Position numbers and translations under genes: made by a program
Shown here: positions 53,938-63,153 of the stretch, in pieces
Layout: the number at the start of each line of letters is the position of its first letter
How positions within the stretch are numbered: position 1 is the stretch's first letter
The notes under the pieces: model-generated
Databases searched by the model: none
Seen by the model: the letters and a program-made list of their open reading frames with translations, nothing else
What the model was told of the DNA's origin: nothing
Assembly: GCA_951828585.1 (NCBI GenBank)
Contig: OX639991.1
Location: 3,566,576-3,630,575, forward strand
DNA length: 64,000 nucleotides
Origin: Longimicrobiales bacterium
GTDB lineage: Bacteria; Gemmatimonadota; Gemmatimonadetes; Longimicrobiales; Gaopeijiaceae
Direction: 5' to 3'

Positions 53938-56256
53938 CCTGGGGTCGGCCTTGCCCCGCGTCCGGCGCATCACCTGTCCCACGAAAAACCCCAGCAGGCC
54001 GGTGCGACCGTTCCTATACGCGGCCGCCTTGTCCGGAAACTCCTCGACCAGGCCCTCGAGCATGGCGCGCAGGGTGGCCTCGTCGTCGATTTCCGTGAGG
54101 TCGACCGCTGCTCGGGCCTCCTCGAAGGAGCCACCCCGCTCGAGGAGCGCGGTCAGGACGGACCGGCCCTGACGGTGCGACAGCCCGCCCGTGTCCACTG
54201 CGCGGACGAGGTCGCCGAGGGCGGCGGGTTCGAGCCGCGCTGGATCGGCGCCGCCGTCACTGCCGAGCAGCCTTGTGAAATCATTCACAAGCCAGGCCGC
54301 GATCGATTCCGTCCCCTCGGGATACCGTGCGCAGGCGGCGCCGAAGAACTCCAGCGCGACCGGTGAGCGTACCAAGCTCGCCGCCGCCGCCTCGGTAACG
54401 CCCAGCGCCACCAGCTCCCGAAACCGCCGCCTGTCCCTACCTGAGTGGAGCGACTCTTCGGGGGTTGGCTGACGCCTTCCGCCGGTTCCCTCGCCGACGC
54501 CGCGTTTCCGGGCAGGGGCGGGGTGAGGACCATCCCGGTCGTCTCCTGTGCCGACGGCCGGGGAGATGCTGTGGCGAGACCCTTCCGCGCCCACCTGCGC
54601 CTTGCGAGCCCGCGCCCCCCAGCTGTCCCGCATCGTGACCGTGCGGTTGAACACAAGCCGGTCCCCGCGCGAGTCCACGGGATCGGTGAAGAAATACCCG
54701 TGCCGTTCGAACTGGTAGTGCGTGCCGGGAATCGTTCCCTCCACCCCCGGCTCCACCAGCGCGCCCGTCACGATCCTCTCCGAGTCCGGATTCAGCGCCC
54801 CGACGATGTCGTCCGGCGGGGGTTCCGGCACCGCGAACATCCGGTCGATGAGCCGCACCTCCGCCCGCACCGCCCGGTCCGCCTTCAGCCAGTGGATGAT
54901 TCCCCGCACGCGCCGCCCCTCCGGTGTCACGCCGCCCCGGGTCGCGGGGTCGAAGGAACAGCGGAGCTCGCTGACGCGCCCGGCCTCGTCCTTTACCACC
55001 TCGTCACAGCGAATTACATACGCGTACTTGAGCCGGACTTCGCCGCCGGGCCGGAGCCGGTGGAACCCTGGGGGCGGTTTCTCCGCGAAGTCCTCCCGGT
55101 CGATATGGAGCACCCGCCCGAAGGGAAGATCACGGGTCCCCCAGTCGCCATTACCACCCGGCATGCACGGCGCGGCAAAAGTCTCATCGAGCCCCGCCGG
55201 ATAGTTGGTCAACACCACCTTCAGCGGATCCAGCACGCAGAAGGCCCGGGACGCCCGCCTGTTCAGATCGTCGCGCACCGCGAATTCGAACTTTCCGAAA
55301 TCCACGCGCGACTGGGTTCGCGCCACCCCCACCATGTCGCACAGCCTCCGGATCGCCTCCGGGGTGACCCCCCGCCGCCTCAGCCCCGCCAGCGTGGGCA
55401 TGCGCGGGTCGTCCCAGCCCCGCATGTGCCCGGTCCGCACCAACTCCTTCAGCTTGCGCTTGCTGGTGATCACGTAGTCGAGGACCAGGGGGGCGAACTC
55501 GGTCTGCTCGGGGCGGGGGACCGGCGCGTCGACGTGCAGCAGCAGCCAGTCGTAGATCTCGCGGTTGTTCTCGAACTCGAGGGTGCAGAGGGAGTGGGTG
55601 ACCCGCTCCACCGAGTCGGACAGGCAGTGCGCGAAGTCGTACATGGGGTAAATCGGCCAGTCGTCGCCCTGCCGGTAGTGGTGGGAATGGCGGATGCGGT
55701 AGAGCAGGGGGTCGCGCATGATCATGTTGCGGTGGGCCATGTCGATCTTCGCCCTCAACACGTGGCTCCCGTCGGGGAACTCGCCGGCCCGCATGCGCTC
55801 GAGGAGATCCCGGTTCTCCTCGGGGGAACGGTCCCGCCACGGGCTATTGACGCCCGGCTCGGTCACGCTGCCGCGCCGCTCCCGAATCTCCTCCTCGGTG
55901 GACGAGTCCACGTAGGCCAGCCCCTTGTCGACAAGCACCAGGGCGTAGCGGTACAGCTGATCGAAGTAGTCCGAGGCGTGATACAGGTGCTCGCCCCAGT
56001 CGAAGCCGAGCCAGCGGATGTCGCGCTTCATGGCCTCGACGAACTCGGCCTTTTCGGTGTCGGGGTTGGTGTCGTCGAGGCGCAGGTGGCAGACACCGCC
56101 CCCATGCTCCTCGGCGAGCCCGAAGTTGAGGCAGATCGACTTGGCGTGGCCGATGTGCAGAAATCCGTTCGGCTCGGGGGGGAAACGGGTGACGACGCGC
56201 CCGTCGTACTTGCCCGTCTTCAGGTCCCGCGAAATCATGCTTCTGATGAAGTCCAT
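53890..56256 (-). CDS. glnS: Glutaminyl-tRNA synthetase with C-terminal YqeY/GatB-like domain
   Basis: 788 residues, longer than the usual 550. Class I motif HIGH is at 34-37 ([14 protein letters not shown]) and the KMSKS counterpart is [11 protein letters not shown] (about 270). The anticodon-binding beta-barrels run to about residue 550 ([36 protein letters not shown]). A low-complexity linker follows (about 555-600), then a helical tail ([23 protein letters not shown]...[31 protein letters not shown]...[34 protein letters not shown]), which is the GatB/YqeY tail domain. Deinococcus GlnRS carries such a YqeY domain, where it helps bind tRNA. Attaches glutamine to tRNA-Gln in the cytoplasm. 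Its 3' end overlaps a small tandem repeat array. Confidence 0.95.
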   Translation of the reverse strand: [788 protein letters not shown]

Positions 56257-56445
56257 GTCCGCCCCTCCGGTGCGGCGCAGCAGACCGGGCCCGCCCCGGC
56301 CGTCCGCTATCGCTACAACGCTCTCACGGGGCGGGCGGGTGCGTCAACCGGCAACTTCATGCTGACAGCGGGTGGACCAGAATCCCGCTGGCATTCGACC
56401 GGCGATGCATCCGGGCTGATCGCCTCGCTCAGGCTACCGGAGGGG

Positions 56446-56484
56446 AGTAATCCGCGCATGACATTTTGTAAAGCCGGGTTTACA
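56446..56484. promoter_or_regulatory. Four-half-site operator, copy 3, upstream of the leader ORF and hydrolase
   Basis: AGTAA (56446-56450), TGACA (56459-56463), TGTAA (56467-56471), TTACA (56480-56484), spaced 8, 3 and 8 bases. The right pair is a clean inverted repeat TGTAAAGCCGGGTTTACA. It lies in the divergent gap between glnS (start 56256) and the genes at 56602/56688. The 189 bases between glnS and the operator (56257-56445) show no gene. Confidence 0.6.
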
Positions 56485-56601
56485 GTGTGGTGAACCCGCT
56501 GGCGCTGAAATGGGCTGGCTGGTAGGCTACGAGCCGGTTCCGGCGGCGCCGCGAACCGCTCCGATGCCGCGAACCGCACATGACACCTGGAGCCCGACCC
56601 C

Positions 56602-56694
56602 ATGCCCCACAGATCGACCCTCTCCTTCCTGCTCCTCGTCACCCTCCTCGCCGCCGCCAGCAATCACGGCGAGCCCTACGGCATCGCATGGTGA
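56602..56694 (+). CDS. Short signal-peptide-like ORF overlapping the hydrolase start
   Basis: 30 codons: MPHRSTLSFLLLVTLLAA followed by a short polar tail ending GIAW. It looks like a Sec signal peptide with almost nothing after it. Its stop TGA (56692-56694) overlaps the first codons of the hydrolase, whose ATG is at 56688 in another frame. It may be a leader peptide that couples translation, or the leftover start of a lost secreted protein. Weak evidence: short, but the hydrophobic core is characteristic. Confidence 0.35.
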   Translation: MPHRSTLSFLLLVTLLAAASNHGEPYGIAW

Positions 56695-57419
56695 TCGAAG
56701 GAAAGGGCCACACCCCCGTCTCGGGGCTGCTGACCGAGGCGCGGTCTCCCTCCTGCCTCCTGGTCCTCGGGCACGGGGCCGGCGCGCCCATGACCCATCC
56801 GTGGATGGAGGCGCTGGCCGAGGCGCTTGCGGGCGAGGGGATCTCCACGCTGCGCTACAACTTCCAGTACATGGAGGTGGGGCGGAAGCGGCCCGATCAC
56901 CTCCGCCGTCTGCTCGCGGTGGTGGCTTCGGCTTTGCGCGCGGGGCGCGAGTACGCGAACGGGTTGCCCCTTTTCGCGGGGGGCAAGTCTATGGGGGGGA
57001 GAATGAGTTCCACGCTGGTCGCCGAGCGGGCACGGGCGGCGGCGTTGGTTGGTTCGGACGCGATCGGCCGCCCGCAAGCGGACGACGCCGAGGACACGGC
57101 GGGTTTGGTCTTCTTTGGCTTCCCCCTCCACGCGCCTGGGCGTCGCGAGAGCGTGCGCGGCGACCACCTCATGCACGTCCCCTGTCCCATGCTCTTCCAC
57201 CAGGGAACACGCGACCGTCTCGCCGACCTGGAGCTGCTCCGTCCCCTCCTGGAGCGCGTCGGGCCGCACGCCACGCTGCACGTTCTCGATGGCGGCGATC
57301 ACTCGCTCAAGATGATCAAGCGCTCGGGACGCACCGAGGACAATGTTCTCGCCGAGGTGGCAAGTGTCACACGGCGTTGGGTCGATCGGGTGCTTGCCGT
57401 GTCGGGCACCCAGCGGTGA
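56688..57419 (+). CDS. Alpha/beta hydrolase (KANL3/Tex30-like)
   Basis: 243 residues from ATG 56688. The fold signs are LLVLGHGAGAPMTHPWMEALAEALAGEGISTLRYNF (oxyanion loop HGAG), the nucleophile elbow GGKSMGGRMSS (Ser in GKSMG), LVFFGFPLHAPGRRESVRGDHL, PMLFHQGTRD (acid) and GGDHSLKM (His). The GKSMGGRM elbow is typical of the dienelactone-hydrolase-like group related to KANL3/Tex30. Cytoplasmic, substrate unknown. The stop overlaps the GTG start of the M3 peptidase (GTGA), so the two are coupled. No good ribosome binding site of its own, which fits coupling to the short upstream ORF. Confidence 0.88.
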   Translation: MVIEGKGHTPVSGLLTEARSPSCLLVLGHGAGAPMTHPWMEALAEALAGEGISTLRYNFQYMEVGRKRPDHLRRLLAVVASALRAGREYANGLPLFAGGKSMGGRMSSTLVAERARAAALVGSDAIGRPQADDAEDTAGLVFFGFPLHAPGRRESVRGDHLMHVPCPMLFHQGTRDRLADLELLRPLLERVGPHATLHVLDGGDHSLKMIKRSGRTEDNVLAEVASVTRRWVDRVLAVSGTQR

Positions 57420-59434
57420 GCCACCCCACCAACCCCCTCCTCGACCGCAACTTTCCCGTCCCCTTCGACCGCATCGGGCCCGGCGACATCGGCCCCGCGG
57501 TCGCCGAGACCCTCACGCGGGCCAGCGAGCGCATCGAAGAACTGGGCGCGGGGTCGGGTGGGTCATACGGCGACGTCGTCGGCGAACTCGACGCGCTCAC
57601 CGAAGAGGTGGAACGCACCTGGTCCCCCGTCTCCCACCTCCACAACGTCGACGCCACCCCCGAGCTGCGCGAAGCCTACGCGGCCGCGCTCCCCGAAATC
57701 ACCCGCTTCTCGAGCCGCCTCCACCACCACGAGGGACTCTACCGCCGGCTGCGCGACTACGCGGCCTCGCCCGAAGGCGCATCCCTGACCGGCTTGCGCC
57801 GCCGCCACCTCGACCGCACGCTCCGCGACTTCCGCCGCGCCGGCGCCGCCCTGAACCCCGCCGACAAGAAGACCTTGGAGGACCTCCGTCTCGAGCTCTC
57901 CGAATTGGGCCGCAGCTTCGAGGAGCACCTCCTCGAGGAGACCGCTGCCTACGCCAGGGTGATCACCGACCCGGACAGGGTGGCGGGCCTCCCGGATACC
58001 GCCCTCGAACGCGCGGCCCAGATGGCCGCCGACCGGGACGAAGAGGGCTGGCTGATCACCCTCGACATGCCCAGCGTCCAGGCCGTCCTCCAGCACGCCG
58101 ACGACGGTGCGCTCCGGCGCGAAATCCACGCGGCCTACCTGGACCGCTGCACGACCGGCGACCGTGACAACCGCCCACTGGTTGCCCGCATCCTCGAACT
58201 CCGCCGCCAGGTCGCCGAACTGCTCGGCTACCCCGACTTCCCCGACTACCGCCTCGAAACCCTGATGGCCCGTTCGGGCGGGCAGGTCCGCACCTTCCTC
58301 GACGAGCTCATCGGCCGCACCCGCCCCTTCCACGACCGCGACACCTCCGAACTGGAGGCCCACGCCCGCAGCTCCGGCCTGAGCACCCTCGAGCCCTGGG
58401 ACGTGGGCTGGCTCATGGAGAAGCTTCGCAAGGAGCGCTTCGACGTGGACGACGAGATGCTCCGTCCCTGGTTCCCCCTGGACGAGGTGCAGTCGGGGCT
58501 CTTCGAGATCGCGGAGCGCCTCTTCGGCCTCTCCGTCGAGCGGGTGGCCAACCCCGCCGTCTGGCACCCCGATGTCGGCTTCTACGAGGTGCGCGACGAA
58601 GCGGGCGTCCACCTCGGCTCCTTCTACACCGACTGGTTTCCGCGCGAGACCAAGCGCCAGGGCGCGTGGATGGACAGCCTCGTCTCGGGCGGGCCCACCC
58701 GGGACGGCGGCTTCGACCCCCACCTGGCCTTCATCGGCGGCAACTTCACCCCGCCCACCGCCACCCGTCCCGCCCTGCTCACCCACCGCGAGGTCCGCAC
58801 CCTCTTCCACGAGTTCGGCCACCTCCTCCACCACACCGCCTCCCGTGTCGAGATCCCCGCGCGAGGCGGCGTCAACGTCGCGTGGGACTGGGTCGAAGTC
58901 CCCTCGCAGATCATGGAGAACTGGTGCTGGGAACGCGAAGCCCTCGACCTCTTCGCGCGCCACTACGAGACCGCCGAGCCGCTTCCGGACGCCATGCTGG
59001 AGCGCCTCCTCGCCGCACGCCGCTTCATGGGCGGCTGGATGCAGATGCGGCAGCTCTCCTTCGCCAACCTCGACCTGGAGCTCCACCGCACCTGGCGCGG
59101 CGAAGTCCCCGTCATGGACTACGCGGCCGCGGCGCTCCGCCCCTTCGTACCCTCGGACCGCTTCGTCGAACGGCACATCCTCCCCTCCTTCGCCCATCTC
59201 TTCGGGGGCGGCTACGCGTCGGCCTACTACTCGTACATCTGGTCCGAGACGCTGGAGGCGGACGCTTTCTCCCGTTTTGCGGAGGAGGGGGTGCTGAATG
59301 CGGCGACGGGGCGGGCGTTTCGCGACTGCGTTCTGTCGCAGGGGGACCGGCGGGACCCGGAGGAGTTGTTCAGGGACTTCATGGGGCGGGGGCCGGATCC
59401 GGGGGCGCTGGTGAGGCGGAATCTGGGGGGGTAG
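57416..59434 (+). CDS. M3-family oligopeptidase (oligopeptidase A type)
   Basis: 672 residues from GTG 57416, overlapping the hydrolase stop. The start NPLLDRNFPVPFDRIGPGDIGPAVAETL is the normal opening of PrlC-like enzymes. The zinc site is HEFGH in LFHEFGHLLHHTAS, with the third ligand Glu downstream in VEVPSQIMENW. Further conserved parts are FYTDWFPRETKRQGAWMDSLVSG and ASAYYSYIWSETLEADAFSRF. It cleaves short peptides in the cytoplasm, for example signal-peptide fragments. The upstream part of the same frame (from 56510) is an accidental extension through the hydrolase gene. Complete. Confidence 0.95.
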   Translation: MSHPTNPLLDRNFPVPFDRIGPGDIGPAVAETLTRASERIEELGAGSGGSYGDVVGELDALTEEVERTWSPVSHLHNVDATPELREAYAAALPEITRFSSRLHHHEGLYRRLRDYAASPEGASLTGLRRRHLDRTLRDFRRAGAALNPADKKTLEDLRLELSELGRSFEEHLLEETAAYARVITDPDRVAGLPDTALERAAQMAADRDEEGWLITLDMPSVQAVLQHADDGALRREIHAAYLDRCTTGDRDNRPLVARILELRRQVAELLGYPDFPDYRLETLMARSGGQVRTFLDELIGRTRPFHDRDTSELEAHARSSGLSTLEPWDVGWLMEKLRKERFDVDDEMLRPWFPLDEVQSGLFEIAERLFGLSVERVANPAVWHPDVGFYEVRDEAGVHLGSFYTDWFPRETKRQGAWMDSLVSGGPTRDGGFDPHLAFIGGNFTPPTATRPALLTHREVRTLFHEFGHLLHHTASRVEIPARGGVNVAWDWVEVPSQIMENWCWEREALDLFARHYETAEPLPDAMLERLLAARRFMGGWMQMRQLSFANLDLELHRTWRGEVPVMDYAAAALRPFVPSDRFVERHILPSFAHLFGGGYASAYYSYIWSETLEADAFSRFAEEGVLNAATGRAFRDCVLSQGDRRDPEELFRDFMGRGPDPGALVRRNLGG

Positions 59435-59510
59435 GCGTGGTCGGGTTGCGTTAGGTTACCTCCGTTCCGTACCCCCGCTCCGCCGTGAGCTTGAGCGATC
59501 CGGAGAGTCC

Positions 59511-60515
59511 GTGTATCAGACCTGTATGTTCTGCAAGCAACCCCTCGGCGCCAACGAGGTGGTCGAGGCATTCCCGGTCGGCCGGCGGCTGGCCTTCGAC
59601 GCGGCCAAGGGTCGCCTGTGGGTCGTGTGTCGCACCTGTCAACGCTGGAATCTGACGCCGCTGGAAGAGCGCTGGGAGGCCGTCGAGACGTGCGAGAAGC
59701 TGTTTCGCGGGACGCGGGTACGCACCTCGTCCGACAACATCGGGCTGGCACGCCACGCCGAGGGACTCGAGCTCGTGCGGATCGGGAAGCCGCTCAGGCC
59801 CGAGTTTGCGGCATGGAGGTACGGCGACCAGTTCGGGCGGCGGCGGAGACGGATGATCGTGTATACGACCGGCACTGTCGCGGGGTCTGCCGGGGGCTGG
59901 GCGCTGATGGGCATCACCGGAAGCCTCGTGGGAATCATGGGAATGCAAATCGTGTCCTACGCCCAGCTTTGGCAGACCTACCGTCACTCGGTCCGTTTCC
60001 GGCCTTCCGACGGTTGGCTGCGCCGGATGAATCGACTGATTGCCTCCCAGACCCTGATCCGGTCGGACAGCGACGACGCCGGCTTCCTGGTCGGTGCAGG
60101 CCAGGGCTTGGTCAAGTCCCGAGAGACGGAGTGGTTCGCAGGGGAAGATGCCCGACGAGCCATCAACGCCATTCTGCCCGCGATCAACCGCGCAGGCGGA
60201 AACTTGAAGAAGGTTCACTCGGCGGTTTCGGAGATTGAGTCCCACGGGCATCCGGAACGATTCGTGCACCAGGCCGCGCAGCGCTGGCGGGAGTATCGGC
60301 ACAAGGGCACCCTCGGCCTCCTGGGTGCCATGCCGCATCACACCCGCCTGGCCTTTGAGATGGCGCTGCACGAGGAGGAGGAGCGCCGCGCGCTGCAGGG
60401 CGAGCTGTGGAGGCTGGAACAGGCCTGGCGCGAGGCGGAAGAGATCGCGGGAATTGCCGATGATCTGCTGTTGCCGGAGGGCGCTTCCGGGTTCGTCGAT
60501 CGCCACCGGCGGTAG
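59511..60515 (+). CDS. Hypothetical zinc-ribbon protein with membrane hairpin
   Basis: 334 residues from GTG 59511 (GGAGAG upstream). The N-terminus has two CxxC pairs (CMFCKQPLG...CRTCQRW, residues 5-8 and about 40-43) that can form a zinc ribbon. The middle holds a Gly-rich hydrophobic hairpin (YTTGTVAGSAGGWALMGITGSLVGIMGMQIVSYAQL, about 117-152). The C-terminal half is helical and charged (AINAILPAINRAGGNLKKV, FVHQAAQRWREYRHKGTLGLLGAMPHHTRLAFEMALHEEEERRALQGELWRLEQAWREAEEIAGI). No known domain recognised beyond this. It converges with LigD, 14 bases away. Confidence 0.75.
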   Translation: MYQTCMFCKQPLGANEVVEAFPVGRRLAFDAAKGRLWVVCRTCQRWNLTPLEERWEAVETCEKLFRGTRVRTSSDNIGLARHAEGLELVRIGKPLRPEFAAWRYGDQFGRRRRRMIVYTTGTVAGSAGGWALMGITGSLVGIMGMQIVSYAQLWQTYRHSVRFRPSDGWLRRMNRLIASQTLIRSDSDDAGFLVGAGQGLVKSRETEWFAGEDARRAINAILPAINRAGGNLKKVHSAVSEIESHGHPERFVHQAAQRWREYRHKGTLGLLGAMPHHTRLAFEMALHEEEERRALQGELWRLEQAWREAEEIAGIADDLLLPEGASGFVDRHRR

Positions 60516-60529
60516 GGCCGCTGCAGCTC

Positions 60530-63115
60530 CTACCCCACCACCCCCCCCAACCGCCCCAGACTGCCCCCCAGATCCGGCCGCATCTCCAACACCTCACGCA
60601 TCGGATCCCCCCGCGCCGCCATCCTCTCCGGCACCGTCCCGATCGTGTGATCCGCGATCGACAACCCGTCGTCCACCTCATCCCACTCCAGCGGAGCCGA
60701 CACCGGTGCCCCCGGCAGCGGCCTCACGCACAGCGGCGCCACGATCAACCGCCCGTGCCCGTTCTGCAGAAAGTCCACGTACACCTTCCCCTCTCGCTGG
60801 GAGGGCAGCCGCGCGACCGTCGCGATCTCCTCCAGCTCCCGCACCGCCATCAGCGCCAGCAGGTACCCGATGTTGCGCGACTGCTCGTAGGTCACCTGCC
60901 GCCCCAGAGGGACCAGCACGTGCAGTCCGGTTGAACCGCTCGTCTTCACGAAGGAGGGCAACCCGATGTCGTCGCACAGCTCCTTCAGAAACCGTGCGAT
61001 CCTCACCACGTCCGAGAAGGGCGCGTCCTTGGGATCCAGATCGAGTACGCAGAAGTCGGGCCGCGAAATGTCCGACACCCGGCTCTGCCAGATGTGGAGG
61101 GGGATGCTCGCGCTGTTGGCGACGTAGAGGAGCGATTCCAGGTCGTCGGCGACGAAATAGTCCAACTCGCGTTCCGACCCCTCGCTGTAGAGACGGATGC
61201 GCCGGATCCACGACGGCGCGAAATCGGGGGCGTTCTTCTGGAAGAATGACTTGCCGTGAATGCCGTCGGGGAAGCGGGTCAACACGACCGGGCGGTCGGC
61301 GAGGTAGGGGAGGATCCAGGGGGCGATCTGCCGGTAGTAGTCGACCAGGTCCCCCTTCACGTATCCCTCCTCGGGCCAGAAAGGCTTGTCGAGGTTGGTG
61401 AAGTGCACGACCCGCTCCGGGGCGGCCTCCACGGGCGGTGCGGGTTCGGCCAGCCGTCTGCCCGCGTCGACGGGAAGACAATCCTCCGGCGGCTTGTCGT
61501 CGCGCAGCCGCAGGAACGAGGGGTGCCGCAGGACACCGGCCTCGGTGATCTCCTTGTAGCGCACCTCCGCGACCAGCTCCGGCGACACCCAGTGGTGCTT
61601 TCCGCTTCCCGCCGCCTCCACGCCGGTCGGCGGAGCAACCTCCGGAAGACTTCGCAACTCGTCCCCCAACTCCTCGAGCATCCGCCCCGTGAACCCCGTC
61701 CCCACCCGTCCCGCGTACACGAACCTGTCATCCTCCCGGAACGCCAGGTGAAGCGCCCCGAACCCCGTCCTCCCGGCATCGGGCTCGGTGAATCCGTGAA
61801 TGGCGAAGTCGGCAGTGTGTATAATACACACCTTCAGCCACGAGCGGCTCCGGCCTCCCACGTACACCGAATCCGCGCGCTTCGCCACCACCCCCTCCAG
61901 CCCCATCCCCACCAGGTGCCGGAACATCTCCTCCCCCTTCTCGGGGATGTGGTCGGAGTAGCGAACGGGCCCCGTCGGCGGCAGCACCTCGCGCAGCAGC
62001 GCCTTGCGTTCCAGCAGCGGCAGGCTGCGCAGGTCGTAGCCCTCGAAGGCGAGCAGGTCGAAGGCGTAGTAGGTTGCCGGCAAGGCGACGGCGGCCCGCG
62101 CGATGTCCCGCTCGCGCTGCAGCCGGCCCCGTTTCTGGATCATCTGGAAGGAGGGGATCCCGGCGGCATCGTTCACCACCACCTCGCCGTCCAGCACCAC
62201 CGCGCGATACGGCAGCCTCCCGAGCACCAGCGCCACCTCGGGGAAGACCCGGGTGAGGTCGTTGCCGTTGCGCGAAATCAACTTCGCGTCGCCACCCCCC
62301 GCCTCCCCCAGCAGCCGGTACCCGTCGTACTTGATCTCGAAGACCCACCCGGCCCGCGAGAACGGCTCCTCTCGCCGCTCCGCGTGCATCACCTTCACCG
62401 TCCGGGCCTTCACCTCGCCCTCAACCGCCCCCGCCTCCACGCACAGCCCCCGGATCCGCGCCCCGAAGTCCCCCCCTTCACCCAGCTCCTCCACCGTCAA
62501 CCCCGACAGGATCGATGCATCCGGATAGTCCCCCGTCCCCCCCTCCGGATCCATGTACGCGTCGCGCTCCTTGATCAGGAGCCAGTGGTTGTCCCCGCCG
62601 CCCTTCGTCTTCACCAGCGTCCAGCGGCCGCGCAGCTTGTACCCCTTCAGGTCGAAGAGCAGCTTGCCCTTCTTCATCCCCTCGCGCGGGTCCTCGACCG
62701 CCGTCCACAACCCCCGGTCCCACACAATGGAGGGCCCCGCGCCGTAGTTGTCCTCCGGAATCACCCCCTCGAAGTCGGCGTACTCCAGCGGATGGTCCTC
62801 GACGTGGACCGCCAGCCGCTTGTCCGCCTGATTCGGCGACGGCCCCCGCGGCACCGCCCACGACACCAGCACCCCGTCCATCTCCAGCCGCAGATCCCAG
62901 TGCAGCGACGAAGCCCGGTGCTTCTGAACCACGAAGAGCCGCCCCCCGCCCGGCCTCGCTCCCCCAAAGGGCTCGGAGGTCGCCGACGCGGAACGCTTTT
63001 CGCGATAGCGCGTCAGGCGCTCCGCGGCCCCCGCGCGTCCAGAAGGCCCGCCAGGCACTCCGCGATCCACGGACGCGCCCGCCTCGGCCGCGCCCTCCCG
63101 CCCCCCCTCACCCAC
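60530..63115 (-). CDS. ligD: Multifunctional NHEJ DNA ligase LigD
   Basis: 861 residues from GTG 63115; about 35 extra Gly/Ala-rich residues precede the usual start (TRYREKRSASATSEP). Order of domains: 3'-phosphoesterase (about 60-200; FVVQKHRASSLHWDLRLEMDGVLVSWAVPRGP), ATP-dependent ligase (about 245-540; active-site Lys in FEIKYDGYRLLGE, then YYAFDLLAFEGYDLRSLPLLERK, GLEGVVAKRADSVY, SWLKV) and primase-polymerase (about 570-850; KPFWPEEGYVKGDLVDYY, DLDPKDAPFSDVV, SGSTGLHVLVPL). It repairs double-strand breaks together with Ku, encoded divergently 38 bases away. All three active sites are present. Confidence 0.95.
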   Translation of the reverse strand: MGEGGREGAAEAGASVDRGVPGGPSGRAGAAERLTRYREKRSASATSEPFGGARPGGGRLFVVQKHRASSLHWDLRLEMDGVLVSWAVPRGPSPNQADKRLAVHVEDHPLEYADFEGVIPEDNYGAGPSIVWDRGLWTAVEDPREGMKKGKLLFDLKGYKLRGRWTLVKTKGGGDNHWLLIKERDAYMDPEGGTGDYPDASILSGLTVEELGEGGDFGARIRGLCVEAGAVEGEVKARTVKVMHAERREEPFSRAGWVFEIKYDGYRLLGEAGGGDAKLISRNGNDLTRVFPEVALVLGRLPYRAVVLDGEVVVNDAAGIPSFQMIQKRGRLQRERDIARAAVALPATYYAFDLLAFEGYDLRSLPLLERKALLREVLPPTGPVRYSDHIPEKGEEMFRHLVGMGLEGVVAKRADSVYVGGRSRSWLKVCIIHTADFAIHGFTEPDAGRTGFGALHLAFREDDRFVYAGRVGTGFTGRMLEELGDELRSLPEVAPPTGVEAAGSGKHHWVSPELVAEVRYKEITEAGVLRHPSFLRLRDDKPPEDCLPVDAGRRLAEPAPPVEAAPERVVHFTNLDKPFWPEEGYVKGDLVDYYRQIAPWILPYLADRPVVLTRFPDGIHGKSFFQKNAPDFAPSWIRRIRLYSEGSERELDYFVADDLESLLYVANSASIPLHIWQSRVSDISRPDFCVLDLDPKDAPFSDVVRIARFLKELCDDIGLPSFVKTSGSTGLHVLVPLGRQVTYEQSRNIGYLLALMAVRELEEIATVARLPSQREGKVYVDFLQNGHGRLIVAPLCVRPLPGAPVSAPLEWDEVDDGLSIADHTIGTVPERMAARGDPMREVLEMRPDLGGSLGRLGGVVG

Positions 63116-63153
63116 CGTTGGCCCCCGGAACCATATGTTTGTACGTTACCCTC

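Noticed and set aside
56510-57415. N-terminal extension of the M3 peptidase
   Set aside because: The frame stays open through the hydrolase gene by chance; the peptidase homology begins right at GTG 57416.
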